Shown piece by piece: positions 44,082-53,325 of a DNA stretch of 64,000 nucleotides (its first letter is position 1; each line of letters starts with the position of its first letter). The notes beneath the pieces were generated by a model. It was not told the DNA's origin. It saw only the letters and a list, made by a program, of their open reading frames with translations, and did not search any database. The position numbers and the translations under genes were made by a program. The DNA comes from Streptomyces sp. BK208. GTDB lineage: Bacteria; Actinomycetota; Actinomycetes; Streptomycetales; Streptomycetaceae. The stretch is from the NCBI RefSeq assembly GCF_004364245.1, contig NZ_SOAV01000003.1:186001-250000 (forward strand). The letters are read 5' to 3'.

Positions 44082-45599
44082 TCACCGTCGCACCAGCCGC
44101 CTGGGCCGCGTTCCCCGGGGCGTTTCCCGCGCGGTGACGTCGGCCTTCCACAGGTCGTACTCGGCGTCGAGCGGGCCGTGGGCCGTGCGTGGGGCACCGT
44201 CGCCGAAGACCCGCACGGGATGCGTGGCGTCCCAGCACGCCCAGCCGGGGTTCCCGGACTCCGCGAAGCGCACCCACGCCCCGTGCATCGCGTCGGCCAG
44301 CTCCTGCGGCGCCCCCTCGCCCGCGAGCTTTCGCGCGTCGGCATGGTCGCCGGAGTCGAAGACGAAGCCCAGCTCCAGGGCGTGGCAGGCACCGAGGCCG
44401 GGCAGGCGGGACGGCCAGGCGAACTCGTACACGTACGACGAACCGGTCCGCGCGTCGGCCAGGCGGTGCATCGGGATGCGCAGCAGGTGGTCGGTGACCA
44501 GCTGGCCCACGGTCTCCGCGGCGCCCGCGCCGGGACGCAGCGCGCGGTAGCCGCGCACCACCTCGTTGCCGCAGTGGCAGCGGGCGCGGGCACCCGCGAG
44601 GGCCACCGCGCCGAGCCGGTCGACGCGTTCGAGCAGGCCGCCGGGGACGAGCCAGAGCCGGTACTCGTCGCGGGTCCAGCCCATCATGAGGTCGACGTCC
44701 GGTGCCGCGTCGCCCGCGACGAGCGCCTCCAGCGGATCACGCGGCAGCACGTCGCCGTCGACGACGAGGCCGAAGCCGGGACCGCCGAGCACGGGGCTGC
44801 TGAAGCGCCCCACCTCGGCCTGGGCCCGCAGCAGCTGGTCGCGGTCGGCGGCGGCGAAGGCCTCGGCGGTGGCGGGGATCTTCAGCCGGGAGGCCATCCG
44901 GCGGACCATGCGCCGCACCTTGTCGCGGTCGGATGCCTCCGGTGCGCCGCTCTGCAGCACGGCCCGCCGGAACAGGCCCCGGGCCCGCGGTGCGGCGAGC
45001 AGCGCGCCGGTGCTGATGGCGCCCGCGGACTGGCCGGCGACGGTGACGCGGTCAGGGTCCCCGCCGAAGGCGGCGATGGAGTCCCGCACCCACTGGAGAG
45101 CGGCGATCTGGTCGCGCAGTCCGGCGTTGGCGGGGGCGTCGGGGAACAGGCCGTAGCCCTCCACACCCAGTCGGTAGTTGACCGACACGCACACCACGCC
45201 GTCCCGGGCGAAGGTGCGGCCGTCGTAGACCGGTACGGCGGAGGAGCCCCTGGTCAGGGCGCCGCCGTGCAGCCAGACCAGCACCGGCAGACGCGCGCCG
45301 GGGCCCGGCACGGGGGTCCAGACGTTGAGGTTGAGGCAGTCGTCGCCGGGGATCGCCGGATCGGAGAGGTACCGGGCGAAGGCCTCGGAGTACGGGGGTT
45401 TCGGCGCCGTGGGGCCGAAGGAGCCCGCGTCGCGGACGCCGTCCCAGGGCTCGGGCGGCAGGGGCGGGCGGAACCGGCCCGGCCCGAAGGGGGGCGCCGC
45501 GTAGGGGATGCCCCGGAACACCGCGGTCCCGTGCTCGTACCTGCCGCGCACCGCCCCGTGCACCGTCCTGACGACGGGGTCCGTCCGGCCTGACCGCAT
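44082..45599 (-). CDS. Type B carboxylesterase
   Basis: This 505-residue alpha/beta-hydrolase carries VAGQSAGAIS with the nucleophile Ser, LVWLHGGALTRGS as the oxyanion segment (HGGA instead of the usual HGGG) and GACHALELGFVF with the catalytic His. The DDCLNLNVWTP signature is present. No signal peptide is seen, so it is cytoplasmic. ATG 45599 is preceded by GAAGGG; an in-frame GTG at 45638 lacks a ribosome site. Substrate unknown. Confidence 0.88.
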   Translation of the reverse strand: MRSGRTDPVVRTVHGAVRGRYEHGTAVFRGIPYAAPPFGPGRFRPPLPPEPWDGVRDAGSFGPTAPKPPYSEAFARYLSDPAIPGDDCLNLNVWTPVPGPGARLPVLVWLHGGALTRGSSAVPVYDGRTFARDGVVCVSVNYRLGVEGYGLFPDAPANAGLRDQIAALQWVRDSIAAFGGDPDRVTVAGQSAGAISTGALLAAPRARGLFRRAVLQSGAPEASDRDKVRRMVRRMASRLKIPATAEAFAAADRDQLLRAQAEVGRFSSPVLGGPGFGLVVDGDVLPRDPLEALVAGDAAPDVDLMMGWTRDEYRLWLVPGGLLERVDRLGAVALAGARARCHCGNEVVRGYRALRPGAGAAETVGQLVTDHLLRIPMHRLADARTGSSYVYEFAWPSRLPGLGACHALELGFVFDSGDHADARKLAGEGAPQELADAMHGAWVRFAESGNPGWACWDATHPVRVFGDGAPRTAHGPLDAEYDLWKADVTARETPRGTRPRRLVRR

Positions 45600-45790
45600 G
45601 CGCCCACCAGCCCTTCGCCGTACTCCCGTACCGCTCACGGATCAGCGTCACGCCGGCCGGTTCTATTCCGGGGCGTGCCCCTGCCGTACCGGCGCAAGGA
45701 CTTGTGTTCCGGGGCGCCCCTGCCGTCCCGGCGGAGGGACAATGGACACCACGCACGCCACGCACGCACTGCGCGATTGAGGAGGCCGTC

Positions 45791-46105
45791 GTGACGGACG
45801 CACCCGTGAGGATCGCCGAGGCCGACGGGCACCGCGCCGTACTGGCCTTCTCCGGAGACCTGGACGCCGCCGCGCTGCGCGTGCTGGAGGAGCTGCTCCT
45901 CGACCCGCGGCTGCGGGAGCCGGGCACCTGGACCCTGGACATGAGCGGCCTGGACCACATCGACCTGGCCTGCGCCTACGCGCTGCTGCGGACGGTGACC
46001 CGCGCACCGGAGCCGGTCGCCCTCACCGTCCGGGGCGCCCGCCCGGCCGTCCACCGGACGCTGCGGCAGGCGGGACTGGACACGGTGGCCGCCTTCACGG
46101 CGTAG
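45791..46105 (+). CDS. STAS-domain protein (anti-sigma antagonist-like)
   Basis: This 104-residue STAS domain carries AVLAFSGDLDAAALRVLEEL and WTLDMSGLDHIDLACAYALL. The usual phosphoacceptor region D-S-S-G reads D-L-A-C-A, so no serine is available for a partner kinase. AGGAGG lies six bases before GTG 45791. It is divergent from the carboxylesterase and convergent with the lipoprotein gene. Its partner is unknown. Confidence 0.75.
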   Translation: MTDAPVRIAEADGHRAVLAFSGDLDAAALRVLEELLLDPRLREPGTWTLDMSGLDHIDLACAYALLRTVTRAPEPVALTVRGARPAVHRTLRQAGLDTVAAFTA

Positions 46106-46110
46106 CCGGG

Positions 46111-46770
46111 TCAGCCGCCGACGTCCACGTGGTTGTCGGGTGCCCCGTCCCCGAACGGCGGCAGGTCGCCGCGCTCGACCGGTGTGGAAGGCGCGGGATC
46201 GGCGGACGGCGGGGGACCTTCCGCCTCGGCCGCGTCGGGGCGGTGGGCGGCGAGGGCGGCCGCGTGCAGGACGTCGCGGGACACGGCGTCCGTCTCCGCC
46301 GACACGCGGACGACGTGGCCCTCTTCCGGGAGGGCGTACTCGTGGCGTCCGGCACCGGTGCGGTACCAGGCGTCGCCGTCGCGTTCGCAGGTGGTGTGCT
46401 CGCCGGGCATGTCGCCGACGGGCTGCTGGGGGCAGGTGGCGGCCGTGATCGTGCCCCGGTCGACGGCGAGGCGCAGCTGCGCGCCGCTGCCTGCGGAGAC
46501 CCAGGTGGCGGAGAAACCGTCGTCACCGAGGACCCCGACGGACTGCTGGGCCAGGGTGAACCCGGGTGCCTCGGTGACGTAGACCAGCTCGGGTGCCACG
46601 CCCGACGCGGCGGCGCGGGAGGCGACTTCGCCGGTGTCGGGGGCCGCGGCCGGGGCGCCGGCCGAGGTGGGGCCGGACGGCTGGGAGTCACCCGCCTTCT
46701 CGGAGCCGCAGGCGGTGAGCAGCAGCGGGGCCAGCAGCAGCACCGGCAGGACGCGCGCGTGACGGATCAT
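46111..46770 (-). CDS. Lipoprotein of unknown function
   Basis: The protein has 219 residues. The signal ends with the lipobox LLLTACGS, so it should be lipid-anchored outside the membrane, followed by an Ala/Pro/Ser-rich spacer (about 30-60). The soluble part is not recognised. The C-terminal ~40 residues are Pro-rich. ATG 46770 is preceded by CAGGA; an in-frame GTG at 46788 is possible. It is convergent with the STAS gene. Confidence 0.8.
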   Translation of the reverse strand: MIRHARVLPVLLLAPLLLTACGSEKAGDSQPSGPTSAGAPAAAPDTGEVASRAAASGVAPELVYVTEAPGFTLAQQSVGVLGDDGFSATWVSAGSGAQLRLAVDRGTITAATCPQQPVGDMPGEHTTCERDGDAWYRTGAGRHEYALPEEGHVVRVSAETDAVSRDVLHAAALAAHRPDAAEAEGPPPSADPAPSTPVERGDLPPFGDGAPDNHVDVGG

Positions 46771-46819
46771 GTGCTCATCCTGCCGCACAGGTGTTCCACG
46801 GGTGTGCTCCCGACGGGGT

Positions 46820-47149
46820 CTAGGGGTGGTGGGCGGCGGCGTCCTTCGTCAGTCTGACGGCCTGGCGCAGGCTGATGCCGGGGGCCGCCTCGCGCAGGGT
46901 CTTCACCGCCCGGACGGAGTCGACGGGGCCCTCGTGGCCGGCCGCGGCGAGGCGTTCGTGCACCCAGCGGGCGAGCAGTGCGGCGTCGGGCTCCGCGGCG
47001 GCCCGCTCGACCAGGGCGGCGGCCCGCTCGAGTCCGGGCCGTTCCTCGGGCGTCGCCCCGGCGAGCGCCTGACGGATGCCGTGGGCGACGACGTCCGTGT
47101 CGCGCAGGACGAGGACGTTGAGTTCCGGTGGGGCGAGTCGTCCGAACAT
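46820..47149 (-). CDS. Small protein with L7/L12-like C-terminal segment
   Basis: The protein has 109 residues, is soluble and Ala-rich. The end (SVRAVKTLREAAPGISLRQA then VRLTKDA) resembles the ribosomal protein L7/L12 C-terminal fold, which in actinobacteria occurs in small proteins of unknown role. It has no close neighbour in the same direction except the lipoprotein 49 bp downstream. ATG 47149 has a weak ribosome site. Confidence 0.6.
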   Translation of the reverse strand: MFGRLAPPELNVLVLRDTDVVAHGIRQALAGATPEERPGLERAAALVERAAAEPDAALLARWVHERLAAAGHEGPVDSVRAVKTLREAAPGISLRQAVRLTKDAAAHHP

Positions 47150-47271
47150 ACGGCCATGATCGGCTGGACACCCGTGTTCTTCAACGGACTTGAGCGGGTT
47201 CTGAGGCAGGCGGCAGCCGGGTGTCCGTTTTCTTCAAGACCGTGACCACGCACCCTGCCTACGGTGACGCC

Positions 47272-47664
47272 ATGACCGCACGATTCGACGCCATCGGCCT
47301 CATCGTCTCCGACATGGCCGCCTCCGTGACCTTCTACCGCCGGCTCGGTTTCGCCTTCCCCGAGGGAAGCGAGGGGCAGCCGCACGCCGAGGCCGGGCTC
47401 CCGGGCGGCATCCGGCTGCTCCTGGACACCGAGGAGTCCGTCCGTTCCTTCACCCCCGGCTGGCAGCCCCCCGCAGGCGGCGGCCGGCACTCGCTCGCCC
47501 TGCTCTGCGACGGCCCGGCGGAGGTGGACGCCCTCTACGCGGAACTGACCGGCGCGGGCTGCCACGGCGAGCGGGATCCCTGGGACGCGCCCTGGGGCCA
47601 GCGGTACGCCGTCGTCGCCGACCCCGACGGCCACGGCGTCGACCTCTTCGCGCCTTCGGCTTGA
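47272..47664 (+). CDS. VOC-superfamily protein (glyoxalase/bleomycin-resistance type)
   Basis: The protein has 130 residues: two beta-alpha-beta-beta modules starting FDAIGLIVSDMAASVTFYRR and ending YAVVADPDGHGVDLF. The family binds metal and acts as isomerase, dioxygenase or drug-binding protein; the substrate here is unknown. ATG 47272 has no clear Shine-Dalgarno site. A TACGGT box six bases upstream suggests a leaderless transcript. Confidence 0.85.
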   Translation: MTARFDAIGLIVSDMAASVTFYRRLGFAFPEGSEGQPHAEAGLPGGIRLLLDTEESVRSFTPGWQPPAGGGRHSLALLCDGPAEVDALYAELTGAGCHGERDPWDAPWGQRYAVVADPDGHGVDLFAPSA

Positions 47665-47794
47665 CGGCTGCTCTCGCCGCTCATGGACGCCCCGCCGGAC
47701 CAGGAGACGGTCGGGGACCGCGGCCGGCCCGGGAACGCGCGCGGTAGTGACAGGTCCCTGCTGCTGATGGACGGCGGGGCGGCACGGTCCGCCC

Positions 47795-48478
47795 CTAGCC
47801 GCTCAGCAGCTCGCCGCAGGTCAGACCCGTCAGGTCGCGTACGTCGCGTGCCAGGTGTGCCTGGTCGGCGAAGCCGGTCAGGGCGGCCGTCTCGGCGAGC
47901 GGCGTGCCCTCCCTGGCCAGGGCCAGGGCGCGTTGCAGTCGCCGTACGCGGGCCAGCGTCTTGGGGCCGTAGCCGAAGGCGGCCAGGGAGCGGCGGTGCA
48001 GCGCGCGGGCTCCGATGCCGAGGGCGTCGGCGGTGGCGGCGACCGGGCGGCCCGCGTCGAGGGCGGCGACGATCCGGGCCGGCAGCGGGTCGGGCGGCCC
48101 CGTCTCGGCGGCGCGGGACAGCGCGGCCTCCTCAAGGCCGGTCGCCGGGTCGGGGGCCGCGTTGACCAGAGCCGTCAGGCGCCGTGCGCGGCCGGCCGGC
48201 CAGAGGTCGGTCAGGTCGACGCGCCGGTCGCGCAGCGCGACGGCGGGAACACCGAGCAGCGTGGGCGCGGTGCCGGGGTGGAAGCGGACGCCGGCCCAGC
48301 TGCCCGGGGCGCCCTCGGTGACGTGAGCACGGGTGTCGGGGCCCGCGACCAGCAGCCGGCCGTCGTACCAGAGCAGGTCCATGCAGCCGTCGGGCAGCAC
48401 CCGCCCGGTTCCGGACCCCGTCGGTGTGCTGGTCCACACCACCGCGCCGGCCAGCCGGGCCCGCCGCTCCACGTACAC
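47795..48478 (-). CDS. AraC-family regulator with DUF6597-type N-terminus
   Basis: The protein has 227 residues. The N-terminal part ([39 protein letters not shown]) is the DUF6597-like ligand domain, and the C-terminal HTH pair ([36 protein letters not shown]) is AraC-like. A TAACCT box seven bases before GTG 48478 suggests a leaderless transcript. It is next to the VOC gene, which it may control. Confidence 0.83.
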   Translation of the reverse strand: MYVERRARLAGAVVWTSTPTGSGTGRVLPDGCMDLLWYDGRLLVAGPDTRAHVTEGAPGSWAGVRFHPGTAPTLLGVPAVALRDRRVDLTDLWPAGRARRLTALVNAAPDPATGLEEAALSRAAETGPPDPLPARIVAALDAGRPVAATADALGIGARALHRRSLAAFGYGPKTLARVRRLQRALALAREGTPLAETAALTGFADQAHLARDVRDLTGLTCGELLSG

Positions 48479-48629
48479 GCGTGCCAGGTTACGCCGGGAC
48501 GGTTCTCCCGCCCTCCCACGTGCTGACGCCGTCCTCCCGTCCCGCCCGGGTGGTGGTGGCGCCGGCGAGATGGGCCGCATCCCCGGCTTCCGGCCTCCCC
48601 CGGAGCGGGTCCCACCCGGGCGACGCCCC

Positions 48630-49787
48630 CTAGGAGGCCTCGGGCTTGTCGTGCCCGCGCTCGTGGTCGTGGGCGTGGTTCTGGCCGGGCTGCGCGTTCT
48701 TCGCGGTGCGCAGGCGGGCGGTGACGTCCTCGGGGGGCAGGAAGCGGGACCAGCGCTCCGGGAACTCGGAGGGCATGTCGGGGTCGCTCTCGCCGCTCGC
48801 GGAGGTACGGGCCACGTACTCGGCGACCTGGGCCTGGCGCAGCCGCTCGTTGGCCTCGCGGGCGGCGGCGGTCGCGGCGGCCGGCCACACCCGGTCGATG
48901 GCCGCGTTCACCGCGGCGCCGACGAGCACCGCGAACGCGGACACGCCGATCCACAGCAGTACGGCGACGGGCGCGGCGAGGGAGCCGTAGATGGTGGGGC
49001 CCTCGACGGTGCTGGTGAGGTAGATGCGCAGCAGGAAGCTGCCCAGCACCCACATGGCGAGGGCGACCAGCGCGCCGGGGACGTCCTCGATCCACGGCGA
49101 GCGCACCGGTACGGACACGTGGTACAGCGTGGTCAGGAACGCCACCGACAGGATGATCACGACCGGCCAGTACAGGACCTGGACGACCGTCGTCGACCAG
49201 GGCACGACCCGCACCACGGCGTCCGGTCCCGCCACCATCAGCGGCAGTGCGATCGAACCGATCAGCAGCGCCACGATGAAGAGGAGGAAGGCCATCAGCC
49301 GGGTCCTGACGATGCCGCGGACGCCGTCGAGGCCGTACATCACGGTGATGGTGTCGATGAAGACGTTCACCGCGCGGGAGCCCGACCAGAGGGCGAACAG
49401 GAAACCGATGGAGATGACGTCGGGCCGGCCGCCCTTGGTCACGTCGTCCAGGATCGGCTCGGTGATCTGCTTGACGCCCCGCTCGGAGAGCACCGCGCGG
49501 GAGGCGTCCAGGATGTTGCTGCGCAGGCTCTCGGTGGTGTCCGCGCCGATCCAGGAGTCCACGTAGCCGAGCAGTCCGAGGACGCTCAGCAGCAGGGGCG
49601 GCACCGAGAGCAGGGTGAAGAACGCGGCCTCGGCGGCGAGGCCGAGGATGCGGTACTCCATGCACGAGTTGACCGTGTCCTTGAGCAGCAGCCAGGCGGT
49701 CCTGCGTTTGGAGACGTTCCGGTACAGAACCCGGGCACGGTGAAGCCGGCCCGAGGGCCGTTCGGGGGAGTCACTTGCTGGCTGCAC
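48630..49787 (-). CDS. YihY/BrkB-family membrane protein
   Basis: The protein has 385 residues with six predicted membrane helices between residues 45 and 300 ([60 protein letters not shown]). The charged, His-rich C-terminal tail ([17 protein letters not shown]) is notable. The family, once called RNase BN, has unknown function. The GTG at 49787 has no clear site. It is divergent from the AidB-like gene (100 bp). Confidence 0.86.
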   Translation of the reverse strand: MQPASDSPERPSGRLHRARVLYRNVSKRRTAWLLLKDTVNSCMEYRILGLAAEAAFFTLLSVPPLLLSVLGLLGYVDSWIGADTTESLRSNILDASRAVLSERGVKQITEPILDDVTKGGRPDVISIGFLFALWSGSRAVNVFIDTITVMYGLDGVRGIVRTRLMAFLLFIVALLIGSIALPLMVAGPDAVVRVVPWSTTVVQVLYWPVVIILSVAFLTTLYHVSVPVRSPWIEDVPGALVALAMWVLGSFLLRIYLTSTVEGPTIYGSLAAPVAVLLWIGVSAFAVLVGAAVNAAIDRVWPAAATAAAREANERLRQAQVAEYVARTSASGESDPDMPSEFPERWSRFLPPEDVTARLRTAKNAQPGQNHAHDHERGHDKPEAS

Positions 49788-49887
49788 GCCCTAAAGGTAT
49801 CCGGCGTGGGGGGCGGCACTCATCCGCGGAGGCCCCTGATCCCGTACCGGGCTCGCGGCGGCCCCGCGGCGCGGTAGGTTCACGTCC

Positions 49888-51531
49888 ATGGCAGGCCGTA
49901 CCCACACCGTGACGAACCAGGCACCGCCGCTGACCGGCTACGACGTCTTCACCTCCGACCGGGCCCTGACGGAGGCGGTCCGGCGGCACCTGCCGGCGGA
50001 CCTGCGCGAGGAGGCGCTGGCCGAGCTGTCGGGGACGGGCCGCGCCGGCGGGGCGCTCCAGACCCAGGAGTGGAGCCGACAGGCCGGCGCGAACCCTCCG
50101 GTCCTGCGCACCCACGACCGCTTCGGCCACCGCGTCGACGAGGTCGACTTCCACCCGGCCTGGCACCGGCTCCTGGGCAAGGGCGTCTCGGCGGGGCTGA
50201 CCGACGCCTGGTCCCGGCCGGGCGGGCACGTGCGGCGCGCGGCCGGGTTCGTGGTGTGGACGCAGGTGGAGGCGGGCACCTGCGGTCCGCTGTCGACGAC
50301 CCACGCGGCGGTGCCCGCCCTGCGCGCCGACCCCGGGCCGGCCGCCGAGTGGGTGCCGCGGCTGACCTCGCGGGTCTACGACAGGGAGCTGCGGCCGGCC
50401 CGGCTGAAGGCCGGGGTGCTGTTCGGGACGGGCCTGACGGAGAGGCAGGGCGGCAGCGACCTACGGGCGACCACCACGGCGGCGCGGCCGCTGGCCGAGG
50501 ACGGCACGTACGAGCTGACCGGGCACAAGTGGTTCTGCTCGGCGCCGATGTCGGACGGCTTCCTGGTCCTGGCGCGGGCACCCGGAGGGCTGACCTGCTT
50601 CCTGGTGCCGCGCGTGCTGGCGGACGGCACCCGCAACGTGTTCCTGATCCAGCGGCTCAAGGACACGCTGGGCGACCGGTCCAACGCCTGTGCCGAGGTC
50701 GAGTTCGCCGGGACGTGGGCGCGCCGGGTCGGCGAGGAGGGGCGCGGGCCGGCCGTGATCACCGGCACGCTGGCGGCGGCCCGGTTCGACCGCGTGCTGG
50801 GCTCGGCGGGTCTGATGCGGCAGGCGGTGGCGCAGGCGGTGCACCACTGCGGGTACCGCGAGGTGTCCGGCGGCATGCTCGTCGACAGGCCGCTGATGCG
50901 CAACGTCCTCGCGGACCTCGCCGTCGAGTCGGAGGCGGCCACGACGCTGGGGCTGCGGCTGGCGGCGGCCCACGACGCCGCCGAGGGCGGCGACGAGCGC
51001 GAAGCGGCGCTGTTGCGCCTGGCGGTGCCGGCGGCCAAGTACTGGGTGACGAAGCGGTGCGCGCCGGTGGTGCTGGAGGCGGCCGAGTGCCTGGGCGGCG
51101 ACGGGTACGTCGAGGAGTCCGGGATGCCCCGGCTGGTGCGCGAGTCGCCGCTGCACTCGATCGGGGAGGGCGCGGCCAACGTACAGGCGCTGGAGGTGCT
51201 GCGGACCCTGGGCCGGGAGCCCGAGGTGCTGGACGCGTACCTGACGGAGGTGGGCCGGGCGCGCGGGGCCGATCACCGGCTGGACGCGGCGATCCGGGAG
51301 CTGCTGACCGAGCTGGCCGACCTCGCGGCCGCCGAGGGGCGGGCGCGGCTGCTGGCGGAGCGGCTGGCCCTGGTGCTTCAGGGCGCCCTGCTGGTGCGGT
51401 ACGCGCCGCCCGAGGTGGCCGACGCGTTCTGCGCCTCGCGCCTCGGCGGCGACGGGGGGACGGCGTTCGGCACGCTGCCGCCCTCGCTGGACCTGGCGTC
51501 GGTGGTGCGGCGGGCCCGGCCGGAGGTCTGA
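49888..51531 (+). CDS. aidB: AidB-like acyl-CoA-dehydrogenase family protein
   Basis: This 547-residue FAD protein carries GLTERQGGSDLRATTTAA, GHKWFCSAPMSDGFLVLAR and ESGMPRLVRESPLHSIGEGA, which match the AidB subfamily rather than metabolic acyl-CoA dehydrogenases. AidB is an alkylation-response flavoprotein that binds DNA in E. coli; its catalytic role is not settled. A TAGGTT box seven bases before ATG 49888 suggests a leaderless transcript. Confidence 0.87.
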   Translation: MAGRTHTVTNQAPPLTGYDVFTSDRALTEAVRRHLPADLREEALAELSGTGRAGGALQTQEWSRQAGANPPVLRTHDRFGHRVDEVDFHPAWHRLLGKGVSAGLTDAWSRPGGHVRRAAGFVVWTQVEAGTCGPLSTTHAAVPALRADPGPAAEWVPRLTSRVYDRELRPARLKAGVLFGTGLTERQGGSDLRATTTAARPLAEDGTYELTGHKWFCSAPMSDGFLVLARAPGGLTCFLVPRVLADGTRNVFLIQRLKDTLGDRSNACAEVEFAGTWARRVGEEGRGPAVITGTLAAARFDRVLGSAGLMRQAVAQAVHHCGYREVSGGMLVDRPLMRNVLADLAVESEAATTLGLRLAAAHDAAEGGDEREAALLRLAVPAAKYWVTKRCAPVVLEAAECLGGDGYVEESGMPRLVRESPLHSIGEGAANVQALEVLRTLGREPEVLDAYLTEVGRARGADHRLDAAIRELLTELADLAAAEGRARLLAERLALVLQGALLVRYAPPEVADAFCASRLGGDGGTAFGTLPPSLDLASVVRRARPEV

Positions 51532-51546
51532 TTCCGGCCGCGCGGC

Positions 51547-51584
51547 GCGGGGGTGGTGCTGCGCCGACACGGCACCACCCCCGC
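51547..51584 (+). terminator. Terminator hairpin after the AidB-like gene
   Basis: GCGGGGGTGGTGC (51547-51559) pairs perfectly with GCACCACCCCCGC (51572-51584) over 13 bp, starting 16 bases after the stop. No T-run follows, as is usual in Streptomyces. Confidence 0.75.
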
Positions 51585-51774
51585 CACACGGGCCCGTTCA
51601 GGCCGCGTACGCCGCTCGGGACGGCGTGGTTCAAGTCTGGCCACCGACGAAGTCGTCCACCAGGGTTGCAGGGGGTTGCAACTTGCGGTCGGCTGTGTGC
51701 GGACCGTGCCCGCGGGGCAGGGGGCAACCGGTCACCATGAGACGAACATTCGGCTTCCGGAAGGACGAGGTCCC

Positions 51775-53064
51775 GTGGCGCTCTCGCCCATGGACGTGAC
51801 GCAGTTCGCCGCCGTCGACACGGCGCGTGCGGCCCGGATGCTCAGCGAGGTCCGCTCCGCGAGACTCTCCGGCGGGCGGGCTCCGATGGCGCCGCGGCCG
51901 GTGATCGAGCAGTCGTGGGACCGGATGCTGCGCAGCGGCGTCGATCCGGAGCACGACGTCCGTTCCGGACTGCTGGCGCCGGAGGAGATACGGCGGCGGC
52001 GCGCGGCCTCCCCGCTGCGGCACGTGCTGCCGGTGCTGCGGGAGGCGCTGCTGTCGGTCGCGGACGTGGCCCACCACATCATGGTGGTCGCCGACGGGGA
52101 CGGCCGGCTGCTGTGGCGGGAGGGCAGCGCCCGGGTGCTGCGCCGGGCCGACGGGCTCGGGTTCGAACTCGGGGCGGACTGGCGGGAGGAGGTGGTCGGC
52201 ACCAACGGCGTGGGGACACCGGCGGTCACCCGGCGGCCCGTACAGGTCTTCGCCTCCGAGCACTTCGTGCGGTCCCAGGCCACCTGGACCTGCGCCGGGG
52301 CGCCGATCACCGACCCGCGCAGCGGCCGGCTCCTCGGCGTGGTCGACGTGAGCGGGCCGCTGGAGACGATGCACCCGGCGACGCTGGCCTGGGTGGACTC
52401 GGTGGCCAAGCTGGCCGAGGCCCGGCTGCGGGAGCTGCACACGCAGTCGCTGGAGCGGTTGCGGACGGTGGCGGCACCGGTGCTGGCCCGGCTGGAGGGG
52501 CGGGCACTGGTGACGGACCGGGACGGCTGGACGGCGGCGGTGACGGGAATGCCGTACCTGGAGCGGGTGGTGCTGCCCAAGTCGCCGGAGGCGGGGGTGC
52601 GGTGGCTGCCGGCGTTGGGGGCGTGCACGGTGGAGCCGCTGGCGGAGGGCTGGCTGGTGCGGGCCGTGGCGGGGCCGGTGCCGCAGGGCGCCACCCGGAT
52701 CGTGCTGGACCTCGGTCAGCCGCGCCGCTGGTCGGTGCGGGTGCTGGGCGGCGCGGAGGACTGGGCGCGGGAACTGAGTCCGCGGCACGCGGAGTTGCTC
52801 TACCTGCTGGCGGTGCACCGGGGCGGCCGCAGCGCCGCCGGGCTGGCCGAGGACATGTTCGGCGACCCGGCCCGCACGGTGACGGTACGGGCCGAGATGT
52901 CACGGGTGCGGAGATACCTCGGGGCTTACCTGGAACACCGGCCGTATCGTTTCTGCGAGGACGCGGAGATCGAGCTCCTCCTCCCGCCGGACCCCCGCGA
53001 CCTGCTCCCCCACTCCTCGGCTCCCGCGGTGGTGGAGGGGCGGGCGTCGCGCGGCGCGCCGTGA
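51775..53064 (+). CDS. GAF-domain transcriptional regulator
   Basis: The protein has 429 residues. VIEQSWDRMLRSGVDPEHDV opens the N-terminus, and a GAF domain (about 85-215, IMVVADGDGRLLWRE ... WREEVVGTNGVGTPAV) follows as in AcoR-type regulators, but the sigma-54 AAA+ domain is absent. The C-terminus (SPRHAELLYLLAVHRGGRSA, VRAEMSRVRRYLGAYLEHRP) looks like a winged DNA-binding domain. GTG 51775 follows GACGAGG. It is unrelated in orientation to the AidB-like gene's terminator. Ligand and targets unknown. Confidence 0.83.
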   Translation: MALSPMDVTQFAAVDTARAARMLSEVRSARLSGGRAPMAPRPVIEQSWDRMLRSGVDPEHDVRSGLLAPEEIRRRRAASPLRHVLPVLREALLSVADVAHHIMVVADGDGRLLWREGSARVLRRADGLGFELGADWREEVVGTNGVGTPAVTRRPVQVFASEHFVRSQATWTCAGAPITDPRSGRLLGVVDVSGPLETMHPATLAWVDSVAKLAEARLRELHTQSLERLRTVAAPVLARLEGRALVTDRDGWTAAVTGMPYLERVVLPKSPEAGVRWLPALGACTVEPLAEGWLVRAVAGPVPQGATRIVLDLGQPRRWSVRVLGGAEDWARELSPRHAELLYLLAVHRGGRSAAGLAEDMFGDPARTVTVRAEMSRVRRYLGAYLEHRPYRFCEDAEIELLLPPDPRDLLPHSSAPAVVEGRASRGAP

Positions 53065-53325
53065 CGGGGGCGACGAGGGTGCCGTGACGGGGAGACGGCC
53101 CGGTCCGGGTGGGCTTCCCGCCGGGGACGGGGACGGATACGGAAGCGGAGGCGAGGGGCAGCACCCCCGGGGTGGCCGCGAGGACGGCACGATCGCGCAT
53201 ACTTGCACCGTCTGCGCCCGCCGGCCCGCCCTTCTGCCGTAGCATCCCCTACGGACCGCCTCATCCGCTCCTCGGTCAACGCGACCACCGTCGAGCGCAG
53301 TTGGTCCGGTGTCCGTGGAGGTTCT

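Noticed and set aside
51660..51685. Direct repeat gggttgca twice upstream of the GAF regulator
   Set aside because: Two short copies only; not enough to call an operator.
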